Shown here piece after piece: positions 44,392 through 52,021 of a DNA stretch of 64,000 nt (positions within the stretch are counted from its first letter, which is position 1; every line of letters starts with the position of its first letter). Origin of the DNA: an uncultured Blautia sp. GTDB taxonomy: Bacteria > Bacillota > Clostridia > Lachnospirales > Lachnospiraceae. Made by a program: the position numbers and the translations under genes. Location: assembly GCA_934378195.1 (NCBI GenBank), contig CAKRPO010000003.1, positions 54,398 to 118,397 of the forward strand. Direction: 5' to 3'. The notes under the pieces are model-generated. The model did not search any database and was not told the DNA's origin. It was given only the letters and a program-made list of their open reading frames with translations.

Positions 44392-44829
44392 ATGAAAATT
44401 GCAGTAGGTTGTGATCCAAACGCAGAAGAATTCAAACAACAGCTCATTCCTTTCATTGAGAGTCTGGGACATGAAATAACTGATTTTGGAAGTACAGACC
44501 CGATTTATGCAAATGTTGCAATTGAGGTTGCCGAAAATGTAGCAGCTAAGAAATTTGACCGTGGAATCCTGTTCTGCGGAACTGGAATCGGTGTTATGCT
44601 TGCAGCAAACAAAGTAAAAGGTGCTTATGCAGCTGTTGTAGGAGATGCCTACTCCGCACAGAGAGCCTGCCTGAGCAATAACTGCAATATCATTACGATC
44701 GGCAGTCAGGTAACCGGATACAAGAAAGCCGAAGTTATGATCGAAGCATATCTGAAAGAAACTTATGTATATAATGAAAGATCAGGAAAGAAAGTAGATC
44801 GTATCGTAGAATACGAGAGAGCGCATTGA
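44392..44829 (+). CDS. RpiB/LacA/LacB family sugar-phosphate isomerase
   Basis: 145 residues from ATG 44392 (GGGAGG 8 bp upstream); ATG 44386 is too close to the site. It begins MKIAVGCDPNAEEFK, has the catalytic Cys in LFCGTGIGVMLAANKVKG (about 64), and SNNCNIITIGSQV. The family isomerises ribose-5-phosphate, galactose-6-phosphate or tetrose-4-phosphates. Following a DhaK/DhaL kinase, conversion of a ketose phosphate to its aldose form is a reasonable inference. Last gene of the IclR-linked operon. Confidence 0.85.
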   Translation: MKIAVGCDPNAEEFKQQLIPFIESLGHEITDFGSTDPIYANVAIEVAENVAAKKFDRGILFCGTGIGVMLAANKVKGAYAAVVGDAYSAQRACLSNNCNIITIGSQVTGYKKAEVMIEAYLKETYVYNERSGKKVDRIVEYERAH

Positions 44830-44862
44830 TCAACAACTAAAAAATTATAGAATTACTGATCA

Positions 44863-44902
44863 AAAAAAGAGCAGAAGTCTTTTGCAGGCTTCTGTTCTTT
44901 TG
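44863..44902. terminator. Terminator after rpiB homologue
   Basis: AGAGCAGAAG pairs with CTTCTGTTCT, with A-rich and T-rich flanks, giving a symmetric bidirectional terminator. Confidence 0.7.
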
Positions 44903-44935
44903 TGTCGCAGTAGGATTGCAGCGGCATTCCTGAAT

Positions 44936-45340
44936 TTAGAGTTCTTCCCACACAGGAAGTGGCAGATTATTTTCCAGTGCATGCTTGATTGCTTTGTAGT
45001 GTTCTACTTTGTGATGAACATGTGCAGAATCTTTCTCCAGCTGCCGGAGTTTCTCATCTACTTGTTTTTCCTGATTTTCCAGAAGATGGATGATGTCGTC
45101 AATGTGCTGCGCTTCATCTGTCTCATATTCAAAAAATTTTCGAAGATGCGGAATTGTCATACCGGTACGCTTAAAACAGTTAATACAGTTGAGACGTTCA
45201 ATATGTTCTTCTGTGTAGATCCGCTGACCGGAAGAAGATTTTGCTACATCAGGGAGTAAACCCTCGCTTTCATAGTAACGAAGTGTAGAAGCCGGAAGGG
45301 AAAAGAGCTCAGATATTTCACGAATGGTATAAGTCTTCAT
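44936..45340 (-). CDS. MerR family transcriptional regulator
   Basis: 134 residues. The N-terminal helix-turn-helix is YTIREISELFSLPASTLRYYESEGLLPD, followed by the typical RIYTEEHIERL and a C-terminal coiled coil (about 75-125). No Cys-based metal site is obvious. It is divergent from the DUF362 gene, whose promoter has the 19-bp spacer and palindrome that MerR proteins activate. Confidence 0.88.
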   Translation of the reverse strand: MKTYTIREISELFSLPASTLRYYESEGLLPDVAKSSSGQRIYTEEHIERLNCINCFKRTGMTIPHLRKFFEYETDEAQHIDDIIHLLENQEKQVDEKLRQLEKDSAHVHHKVEHYKAIKHALENNLPLPVWEEL

Positions 45341-45352
45341 ATAAAAACCTCC

Positions 45353-45383
45353 TTGACTTCAAGTATACTTGAAGTGGTATCCT
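45353..45383 (+). promoter_or_regulatory. MerR-type promoter of the DUF362 gene
   Basis: TTGACT (45353-45358) and TATCCT (45378-45383) are 19 bp apart, with the perfect 20-bp palindrome ACTTCAAGTATACTTGAAGT (45357-45376) between them. Confidence 0.85.
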
Positions 45384-45418
45384 TTTGTAAAGACGAATCA
45401 TCTTCAGGAGGGATTAAA

Positions 45419-46543
45419 ATGGAAAAATCTACCGTTTATTTTACAGATTTTCGTTGTCCGGTAGGAACAAGCCGGCTTGATAAGCTGAAAAAATTATGTA
45501 TTGCAGCCGGTATCAAGGACATTGATATGGATGGAAAATTTGTAGCGATCAAGATGCATTTTGGCGAACTGGGGAATCTGGCTTTTCTTCGACCAAACTA
45601 TGCAAAAGTGGTCGCTGATCTGTGCAAAGAGCAGGGTGGCATGCCGTTTCTGACAGACTGTAATACACTGTATCCGGGAAGCAGAAAGAATGCCCTGGAA
45701 CATCTGGACTGTGCGAATCTGAATGGATTTAACACTATTACAACAGGCTGTCAGATTATCATCGGAGATGGGCTGCGAGGAACAGATGAAGTGGAAGTTC
45801 CGGTTGTAAATGGAGAGTACTGTAAGACAGCATTTATCGGACATGCAATCATGGATGCAGATATCTTTATCAGCCTGACTCATTTCAAAGGCCATGAGGC
45901 AACTGGATTTGGCGGTGCACTCAAGAATATTGGTATGGGCTGCGGAAGCCGTGCAGGAAAAATGCAGCAGCATGCAAGTGGAAAACCGGCAATCAATGAA
46001 GAAGTCTGTCGTGGCTGCCACCGTTGTGCAAAAGAATGCGGAAGTGACGCGATTACTTATGTAAACAAAAAAGCTGTGATCGATTATGATAAATGCAAGG
46101 GTTGTGGACGCTGCATCGGAGCCTGCAGTTTTGATGCTGTATACAATCCGAACAGCAGTGCAAATGAACTTCTTGACCGCAAGATGGCAGAATATGCACA
46201 GGCAGTCTGTCATGGTCGTCCACATTTCCATATCGCACTGGTTCAGGACATCAGCCCGAACTGTGACTGCCATGGAGAAAACGATGCAGCGATCCTTCCG
46301 GATATCGGAATGTTCGCAAGCTTTGACCCGGTTGCACTGGATCAGGCATGTGCAGATGCCTGTCTGAAGGCCACACCGCTTGAGAACAGCCAGCTCGGAG
46401 AACATCTGGCAGAACCTGGATGGCATTGCCACCACGATCATTTCAAAGATTCCAATCCAAACGTCGAATGGAAAGCAACTCTGGATCAGGCAGAGAAGGT
46501 TGGTCTTGGAACCAGAGAATATGAATTGAAAAGAATTAAATAA
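45419..46543 (+). CDS. DUF362 domain protein with two 4Fe-4S clusters
   Basis: 374 residues from ATG 45419 after GGAGGG. The N-terminal DUF362 domain (about 1-185) includes VAIKMHFGELGNLAFLRPNY and SLTHFKGHEATGFGGALKNI. Two ferredoxin motifs follow: CRGCHRCAKECGSDAI and CKGCGRCIGACSFDAV (about 198-240). It is probably a soluble electron-transfer or cofactor-related protein of unproven role. Its expression should depend on the divergent MerR regulator. Confidence 0.85.
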   Translation: MEKSTVYFTDFRCPVGTSRLDKLKKLCIAAGIKDIDMDGKFVAIKMHFGELGNLAFLRPNYAKVVADLCKEQGGMPFLTDCNTLYPGSRKNALEHLDCANLNGFNTITTGCQIIIGDGLRGTDEVEVPVVNGEYCKTAFIGHAIMDADIFISLTHFKGHEATGFGGALKNIGMGCGSRAGKMQQHASGKPAINEEVCRGCHRCAKECGSDAITYVNKKAVIDYDKCKGCGRCIGACSFDAVYNPNSSANELLDRKMAEYAQAVCHGRPHFHIALVQDISPNCDCHGENDAAILPDIGMFASFDPVALDQACADACLKATPLENSQLGEHLAEPGWHCHHDHFKDSNPNVEWKATLDQAEKVGLGTREYELKRIK

Positions 46544-46551
46544 AAATATGG

Positions 46552-46607
46552 AAAATCGCAGTAAACCTTTTCCACACTAATACGGTGCAAGTTTACTGCG
46601 ATTTTTT
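46552..46607 (+). terminator. Terminator after the DUF362 gene
   Basis: AAAATCGCAGTAAAC (46552-46566) pairs with GTTTACTGCGATTTT (46591-46605), followed by TT. Confidence 0.85.
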
Positions 46608-46685
46608 ATTGATTGCTGTCATATAAAAACCATGTTATCATTATAAGAAGCTGATAATTTAGCGAGAATATTGGATGAGGAAAGG

Positions 46686-46711
46686 GTTGCTGTAAGAAAG
46701 TAAACAGTAAC
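46686..46711. repeat. Short palindromic (REP-like) element, copy 2
   Basis: GTTGCTGT ... GTAA ACAGTAAC, a hairpin resembling the one at 37590-37616, placed 5 bp before the ribosome binding site of the transporter gene. Confidence 0.5.
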
Positions 46712-46727
46712 AGGAAAGGTATATTTT

Positions 46728-48101
46728 ATGGAACAACATCATCATGAAAGAAGTACGTTTTCCGGCAAACTTGGATTCGTACTGTCGGCTGCCGGAGCAT
46801 CGGTTGGTCTTGGAAACATCTGGAGGTTTCCGTATCTTGCCGCGAAGTATGGCGGTGGAATCTTTCTGCTGATTTATATTATTCTGGCATTGACGTTTGG
46901 ATATTCTATGATCGTGGCAGAGACGGCTCTTGGGCGTATGACCAAGAAAAGTCCGGTAGGTGCATTTGCCAAATTTGGTAAATCAAAATGGCTGTCTTTT
47001 GGCGGATGGATCAATGCGATCATTCCGATTCTGATCGTGCCATATTATTCTGTAATTGGTGGCTGGGTAATCAAATATCTGGTTGAATATATCAAAGGCA
47101 ACAGCCAGAAACTGGCAACAGACGGATACTTCTCAGAATTTATCTCAAATGGAGTTTCTACAGAAGTCTGTTTTCTGGTATTTGCATTATTCACAATAGG
47201 AATCATTTACGCCGGAGTTCGAAACGGTGTAGAGCGCGTATCGAAATTTATGATGCCGATCCTGGTATTTTTATCCATATTGATCACAATCTATTCTGTG
47301 ACCAGACCGGGGGCACTGGAAGGCGTGAAGTATTTCCTGATTCCGAACCCTGAGAATTTCTCATGGATGACTGTTGTAGCAGCGATGGGACAGATGTTCT
47401 ATTCGTTGTCTATTGCAATGGGTATTCTGGTAACATTTGGATCTTATATGAAGAAAGATGTTTCAATTGAAGAATCAACAACGAATGTTGAGATTTTTGA
47501 CACTGCAATTGCGATCATGGCAGGTCTGATGATCATTCCGGCAGTTTTTGCTTTTTCCGGTGGTGATCCGGATACACTGCAGGCAGGACCGTCGCTGATG
47601 TTTATTACAATCCCGAAAGTTTTTGCAAGCATGGGACTTGGAACTCCGGTAGGAATCCTGTTCTTTGTACTGGTGCTCTGTGCAGCACTGACAAGTTCCA
47701 TTGCACTGACTGAGAGTGCAGTATCTACTTTTCAGGACGAACTGAAATGGTGTCGACAGAAGTCGACACTGGTTGTAGGTGTGATCATGATCGTGCTGGG
47801 AAGTCTTTCATCACTGGGATATGGCCCACTTGGATTTGTGAAGATTATAGGAATGCAGTTCCTGGACTTCTTTGACTTCCTGACCAACTCTGTTATGATG
47901 CCGATTGCAGCACTGGCAACTTGTCTTCTGATTTCCAGAGTAATTGGCGTGAAGAAGATTGAAGAGGAAGTTATGCTTGAAGGTGGAGCCTTTAAGAGAA
48001 AGAGAATTTTCAATTTTATGATCAAATATCTCTGCCCGATCTTTGCAGTCATTATCCTGCTCAGCTCCGTGGCAAATGCATTTGGATGGATTTCAATGTA
48101 A
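46728..48101 (+). CDS. Sodium-dependent (SNF/NSS family) amino acid transporter
   Basis: 457 residues with about 11-12 membrane spans. The first span carries the signature GFVLSAAGASVGLGNIWRFP (about 11-30) that binds Na+ and substrate; YGGGIFLLIYI and SALTSSIALTES-like segments follow (actual: CAALTSSIALTES). It imports an amino acid or related compound with sodium. It stands alone between two terminators, with a short hairpin in its leader. Confidence 0.9.
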   Translation: MEQHHHERSTFSGKLGFVLSAAGASVGLGNIWRFPYLAAKYGGGIFLLIYIILALTFGYSMIVAETALGRMTKKSPVGAFAKFGKSKWLSFGGWINAIIPILIVPYYSVIGGWVIKYLVEYIKGNSQKLATDGYFSEFISNGVSTEVCFLVFALFTIGIIYAGVRNGVERVSKFMMPILVFLSILITIYSVTRPGALEGVKYFLIPNPENFSWMTVVAAMGQMFYSLSIAMGILVTFGSYMKKDVSIEESTTNVEIFDTAIAIMAGLMIIPAVFAFSGGDPDTLQAGPSLMFITIPKVFASMGLGTPVGILFFVLVLCAALTSSIALTESAVSTFQDELKWCRQKSTLVVGVIMIVLGSLSSLGYGPLGFVKIIGMQFLDFFDFLTNSVMMPIAALATCLLISRVIGVKKIEEEVMLEGGAFKRKRIFNFMIKYLCPIFAVIILLSSVANAFGWISM

Positions 48102-48119
48102 GATAAGAAAGAAATGACA

Positions 48120-48172
48120 AAAACCGCAGTTCCTGTACGTAATTCTATACATACCGGATACTGCGGTTTTCT
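48120..48172. terminator. Bidirectional terminator
   Basis: AAAACCGCAGT pairs with ACTGCGGTTTT (48160-48170), between the transporter and the converging YitT gene. Confidence 0.75.
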
Positions 48173-48196
48173 TATGTGCACCAATATTGTGACGAG

Positions 48197-49051
48197 TCAG
48201 ACTTTGGGCTGGTAACGCATATCAGACACATTGTAAACAGTGATAAATGCGAGAGGGTCTTCTTTGTTGATGAAGTTCATCAGCTTCTGATATTCTGTCT
48301 TATCCACGATCGTGATGATTTCGTTTCGCTTCTGCATATTGTAGGCACCATATGCTTCATAAACGGTAGCACCACTGTGCAGGTCGTGGATGATAAAATC
48401 ACGAAGTTCTTCTTCTTTCTTTGTGATGATACACACGCGTCGTTTGATATTGTGGTCAAAAATAAAATGATCCAGTACGATACCATTGAAGTAGGTACCA
48501 AGAATACTTAAAACAACAGTTTTTTTGTCATAGACCAGTGCAGCGGAAAGTGCCACACACATACCGGAAAGGGACATGGCCTTTCCGAGTTCCATATGCA
48601 GGTATTTATTCATGATCTTTGCGACAATATCCAGTCCGCCGGAGGATGCATTTCGGTTAAAAAGAATACTCAATCCGACACTGACAACCAGAATATAGCA
48701 AAGAACATCCAGTTCCTGACTGTTGGTCATAGATTCAAAATTCGGAAAGATCTTTTCAAATAAACCAAGAAAAACAGGAAGCATGATACTGGTATAGACT
48801 GTTTTAACACCGAATTCCCTGCCGCAGGTAAGGAAACCTATGATCAGAAGTACAACATTCAAAATCATTGTGATTGCGGACAGCGGAAGCGGTACGAAGT
48901 TGGACAGAACGATACCGAGACCAGAGATACTGCTGACAGAGGTATGGCTCGGTACCAGGAAAAAGTATACTGCTGCAGCGATGATCGCAACCGCAACGGT
49001 CAGGATCACCGTTTCCATAAAGATTTTTGCGTAATTCAGTTTTGTTTTCAT
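48197..49051 (-). CDS. YitT family membrane protein, second copy
   Basis: 284 residues, with five or six membrane spans and a C-terminal DUF2179 domain. RNASSGGLDIVAKIMN is the equivalent of the GGCIDGSE segment in the copy at 25034. The two proteins differ clearly in sequence, so this is an old paralogue. It may share a transcript with the YbaK/ProX gene upstream (34-bp gap). Confidence 0.82.
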   Translation of the reverse strand: MKTKLNYAKIFMETVILTVAVAIIAAAVYFFLVPSHTSVSSISGLGIVLSNFVPLPLSAITMILNVVLLIIGFLTCGREFGVKTVYTSIMLPVFLGLFEKIFPNFESMTNSQELDVLCYILVVSVGLSILFNRNASSGGLDIVAKIMNKYLHMELGKAMSLSGMCVALSAALVYDKKTVVLSILGTYFNGIVLDHFIFDHNIKRRVCIITKKEEELRDFIIHDLHSGATVYEAYGAYNMQKRNEIITIVDKTEYQKLMNFINKEDPLAFITVYNVSDMRYQPKV

Positions 49052-49085
49052 AAAAGAAAATCCTTTTTCATATTTAAAGAGTTAT

Positions 49086-49646
49086 TTAATTCTGGGCTTC
49101 CGGATTTGGAAGATTTACCATGATCGGTTCGTGACCGAGTTCAGGAATGATCTTGTTCCTGAGGTCTTCTGTCGTGAATTTGAGACTTGAAGTATTGATA
49201 CAAGGATGACATCCGAAGTAAGGATTTTTCATGACATCTTCATCGATCAGCAGCTGAACTTTCTTATCATGGTCGTTCATCAGTCCCATCACACTGACAG
49301 ATCCCGGAGTGATGTCCAGATATTTTTCCATATATTCCGGTTTAGCGAAGGACAGGCGTGCAGAGTTGATCTGTGCTGACAGATCCTTGGTCTTAAATGG
49401 TTTGTCACCTGGCATCAGAAGAAGGTAAAAGTTTGTTTCCTGGCGGTTGCACAGGAACAGGTTCTTGCATATTGCGGTGTCATCACCGAGTGTCTGGTCA
49501 ATTTCTTCACAGGCTTCCATCGTCATAGCTGCCTCGTGATCTATACGCTGGTAAGCTACGCCAAGTTTGTCCAGCAGATCATAGACACGGATCTCTTTAT
49601 CCAGTCTTCCTGAGATATTTTCAGGTCTTCCATTCTGTAATTCCAT
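49086..49646 (-). CDS. YbaK/ProX-type aminoacyl-tRNA deacylase
   Basis: 186 residues. The YbaK fold is seen with RIDHEAAMTMEACEEI, CKNLFLCNRQETNFYLLLMPGDK (the conserved Lys of KNLFL is the key residue), and GSVSVMGLMNDHDKKVQLLIDE. These enzymes hydrolyse mischarged tRNA, usually Ala-tRNA(Pro). It is transcribed in the same direction as the YitT gene that follows. Confidence 0.85.
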   Translation of the reverse strand: MELQNGRPENISGRLDKEIRVYDLLDKLGVAYQRIDHEAAMTMEACEEIDQTLGDDTAICKNLFLCNRQETNFYLLLMPGDKPFKTKDLSAQINSARLSFAKPEYMEKYLDITPGSVSVMGLMNDHDKKVQLLIDEDVMKNPYFGCHPCINTSSLKFTTEDLRNKIIPELGHEPIMVNLPNPEAQN

Positions 49647-49714
49647 TGTTGAGACTCCTTTTCTTATATCATATCTGTGAGTGTACCCCTTTCATATAGC
49701 CGTTGTCAACTAAA

Positions 49715-49834
49715 TGTGGTTTTATGATGATTTTTTTGAAAAAGGTCTTTACAAACCACAAAAAACCATATATAATGCAAACAGAAACAAAGAGAAGCCA
49801 CATAAAATGCAAGAATAAACAACATAAAACCACA
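49715..49834. promoter_or_regulatory. Inverted and direct CCACA repeats around the rhaD promoter
   Basis: TGTGGTTTTATG (49715-49726) and CATAAAACCACA (49823-49834) are exact inverted copies flanking the promoter. CCACA also recurs in between at 49756 and 49798. The pattern suggests an AraC- or DeoR-type activator or repressor. Confidence 0.45.
49748..49776 (+). promoter_or_regulatory. Promoter of rhaD
   Basis: TTTACA (49748-49753) and TATAAT (49771-49776), spacer 17 bp. Confidence 0.7.
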
Positions 49835-49894
49835 ATACAATAAGTCTGCTCATTTACAGACAAGACTTTGCAATCAGAATCGGAGAAAAATATC

Positions 49895-50725
49895 ATGAAA
49901 ATTTTAGAGACAAAATTTGTACAGGGATTTATCAAAATGGCAAACGATGGTTATCTGCAGGGATGGCATGAAAGAAACGGCGGTAACTTAAGCTACCGTT
50001 TGAAAGCAGAAGAAGTTGAGATGATTCGTCCACGTCTGAATGCACCGGGAGAATGGACACCGATTGGAACGGAAGTACCTGGACTTGCCGGAGAATTTTT
50101 TCTTGTAACAGGAAGCGGTAAATATTTCCGTAATATTATCGTAGACCCGGAAGTATGTCTGGCAATCATTGAACTGGATGATAAAGGTGTTAATTACAGA
50201 ATTCGCTGGGGACTGGTAGAAGGTGGAAGACCGACCAGCGAACTGCCGACACATCTGATGAATCACGAAGTAAAGAAGAAACTCACAAATGGAAAACATC
50301 GTGTTATTTATCATGCACACACAACTAATACAATTGCACTGACCTTTGTTCTTCCACTGGATGATAAAGTATTTACCAGAGAACTTTGGGAATCTGCAAC
50401 CGAGTGTCCGGTCGTATTCCCGGATGGTGTCGGAGTTGTTCCGTGGATGGTTCCGGGTGGAAGAGAGATTGCAGTAAAGACTGCAGAACTGATGAAAAAA
50501 TATGATGTAGTCATCTGGGCACATCACGGAATGTTCTGTTCAGGAGAAGACTTTGACCTGACATTTGGTCTGCTTCATACGGTAGAGAAATCAGCAGAGA
50601 TTCTGGTCAAAATTCTGTCTATGTCACCACATAAACTGCAGACGATACAGCCGGATAATTTCCGTGCACTTGCAAAAGATTTCAAGGTAAGCCTGCCGGA
50701 AGAATTTCTTTATGAGAAAGAATAA
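49895..50725 (+). CDS. rhaD: Rhamnulose-1-phosphate aldolase
   Basis: 276 residues, the normal RhaD length. It begins MKILETKFVQGFIKMANDGY and has WHERNGGNLSYR, zinc ligands in YHAHTTN and AHHGMFCSG, and LPTHLMNHEVKK. It cleaves L-rhamnulose-1-phosphate to DHAP and L-lactaldehyde. The start ATG 49895 follows GGAG; an in-frame TTG at 49868 has none. Rhamnose isomerase, kinase and transporter genes are absent from the window, so it is an orphan here. Confidence 0.88.
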   Translation: MKILETKFVQGFIKMANDGYLQGWHERNGGNLSYRLKAEEVEMIRPRLNAPGEWTPIGTEVPGLAGEFFLVTGSGKYFRNIIVDPEVCLAIIELDDKGVNYRIRWGLVEGGRPTSELPTHLMNHEVKKKLTNGKHRVIYHAHTTNTIALTFVLPLDDKVFTRELWESATECPVVFPDGVGVVPWMVPGGREIAVKTAELMKKYDVVIWAHHGMFCSGEDFDLTFGLLHTVEKSAEILVKILSMSPHKLQTIQPDNFRALAKDFKVSLPEEFLYEKE

Positions 50726-50730
50726 ATAAT

Positions 50731-50776
50731 AAATACCAAAAGGAGAAGCCTGAAAAGACTTCTCTTTTTGGTATTT
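50731..50776. terminator. Bidirectional terminator after rhaD
   Basis: AAATACCAAAAGGAGAAG pairs with CTTCTC-TTTTTGGTATTT, between rhaD and the converging LacI-family gene. Confidence 0.85.
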
Positions 50777-50787
50777 ATGTAACAGGA

Positions 50788-51807
50788 TTATATCGAATCC
50801 CTGGCTACCAGGATGACATCCAGAAGTGTTTCTTTGCCGATATAGACAGGTTCCTGAACTGCTTTTAGTAATTCAGATACAGCCAGTTCGGCTTTTTTTT
50901 CTATATCCTGGTGGATTGTAGTGAGCTTTGGCACGGTCAGGTGTGCATAAGTGATGTCGTCGAATCCTGCAATGCCGATATCTGTTGGAATACGAATGCC
51001 TTTAGATGCAAGATAACTGATTGCTTCCATGGCAAAGTAGTCTGATAGAAAAAATGCGGCAGTTTTTTGCGGAAAAGGAATCCGACGCATCAGCTGCTGG
51101 TAAAAACTCTCTCTCGTGAGGGTCGTTTCTCCGATATTTACGAGACGGATCTTCGAGCGACCCTTTTTCGTAATGAGTTTATCAAAGGCTTCTTTTGCAC
51201 CCTTCCAACGGGTCTGGTCAACACCATAGTCGGTGGTAGCGCAGACAAAGATATCGTGATAACCACATTCCAAAAGATATTTGACCATCACAGAACCACC
51301 GGTGAAATCGTCCAGACCGATATTGGTGACCGGGGTGTCATCGTGGGAAATACCATATGCATCAATGGAAATGACAGGTTTGTGAATCAGAGACCACATT
51401 TTGTTGCAGTCATTCCGGGAAAAAGATAAAGCAATGACACCATCAATATTCCACGCCATAACCGTGTGAAAAACTTCGTTCACATCATCTGTGGAGTACA
51501 GCATGATGTAGTATCCCTGAGCTCTCAGCTTTTCTTCGATAAAGCCAATGATCTTACCATAAAAAGGATCAGAGATCACGGCATCTTCGTACTTCCTATG
51601 TGTATGGATAACAAGTGCAATCATCTTGGAGTTGCGGTTATTCAACACGCTCAGCCCCATTTTCTGTACATAGCCCATTTCATGGATCAGCTTTTCGATC
51701 AATTCAATTGTAGCAGGAGAAACCTTCTTGGTCTTTCCATGGATCACGTTGGATACCGTGGTGGTACTCACACCGGCACGGTTTGCAATATCTTTGATTG
51801 TAGTCAT
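50788..51807 (-). CDS. LacI family transcriptional regulator
   Basis: 339 residues. The N-terminal helix-turn-helix has TIKDIANRAGVSTTTVSNVIHG (about 3-24, 22 residues shown in parts: TIKDIANRAGVS and TTTVSNVIHG). The sugar-binding domain (about 60-335) includes YYIMLYSTDD and GIRIPTDIGIAGFDDITYAH. It is divergent from the alpha-glucoside uptake genes, and two palindromes at their promoter are probable operators. Palindromes of this kind with an inducing sugar are usual for the family. Confidence 0.88.
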   Translation of the reverse strand: MTTIKDIANRAGVSTTTVSNVIHGKTKKVSPATIELIEKLIHEMGYVQKMGLSVLNNRNSKMIALVIHTHRKYEDAVISDPFYGKIIGFIEEKLRAQGYYIMLYSTDDVNEVFHTVMAWNIDGVIALSFSRNDCNKMWSLIHKPVISIDAYGISHDDTPVTNIGLDDFTGGSVMVKYLLECGYHDIFVCATTDYGVDQTRWKGAKEAFDKLITKKGRSKIRLVNIGETTLTRESFYQQLMRRIPFPQKTAAFFLSDYFAMEAISYLASKGIRIPTDIGIAGFDDITYAHLTVPKLTTIHQDIEKKAELAVSELLKAVQEPVYIGKETLLDVILVARDSI

Positions 51808-51904
51808 ATAAACACTCCTGGAAATTATTATCTAAATTATAGCAAAGCTCCAAATGATTGTCAAAAGTGTACAAAAATCAAAAGTTGAGATTGGATATTA
51901 AGTT

Positions 51905-51920
51905 GGTTATGAACATAACC
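51905..51920. promoter_or_regulatory. LacI-type operator 1
   Basis: GGTTATG-AA-CATAACC, perfect arms, just upstream of the -35 box TTGACG (51923-51928). Confidence 0.75.
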
Positions 51921-51922
51921 TA

Positions 51923-51951
51923 TTGACGCATAGATGCTATAGTGATATCTT
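51923..51951 (+). promoter_or_regulatory. Probable promoter of the alpha-glucoside operon
   Basis: TTGACG (51923-51928) and TATCTT (51946-51951), spacer 17 bp, lying between two operators. Confidence 0.5.
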
Positions 51952-51962
51952 TGCTATACAGA

Positions 51963-51978
51963 AGTTATATACATAACC
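51963..51978. promoter_or_regulatory. LacI-type operator 2
   Basis: AGTTATATACATAACC, a near match of operator 1, just after the -10 box. Confidence 0.65.
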
Positions 51979-52021
51979 TAAAAACAAACAAAACGATGCG
52001 TGATGTATGGAGGAGAGCAAA

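Noticed and set aside
45494..46441. 315-residue frame on the minus strand opposite the DUF362 gene
   Set aside because: It is a shadow of the real gene; the plus-strand product has clear ferredoxin motifs, a promoter and a ribosome binding site.
46620..46727. Possible glycine-type riboswitch before the SNF transporter
   Set aside because: The sequence has a GGATGAGGAAAGG stretch and one hairpin but not the conserved glycine aptamer core; I could not support it.
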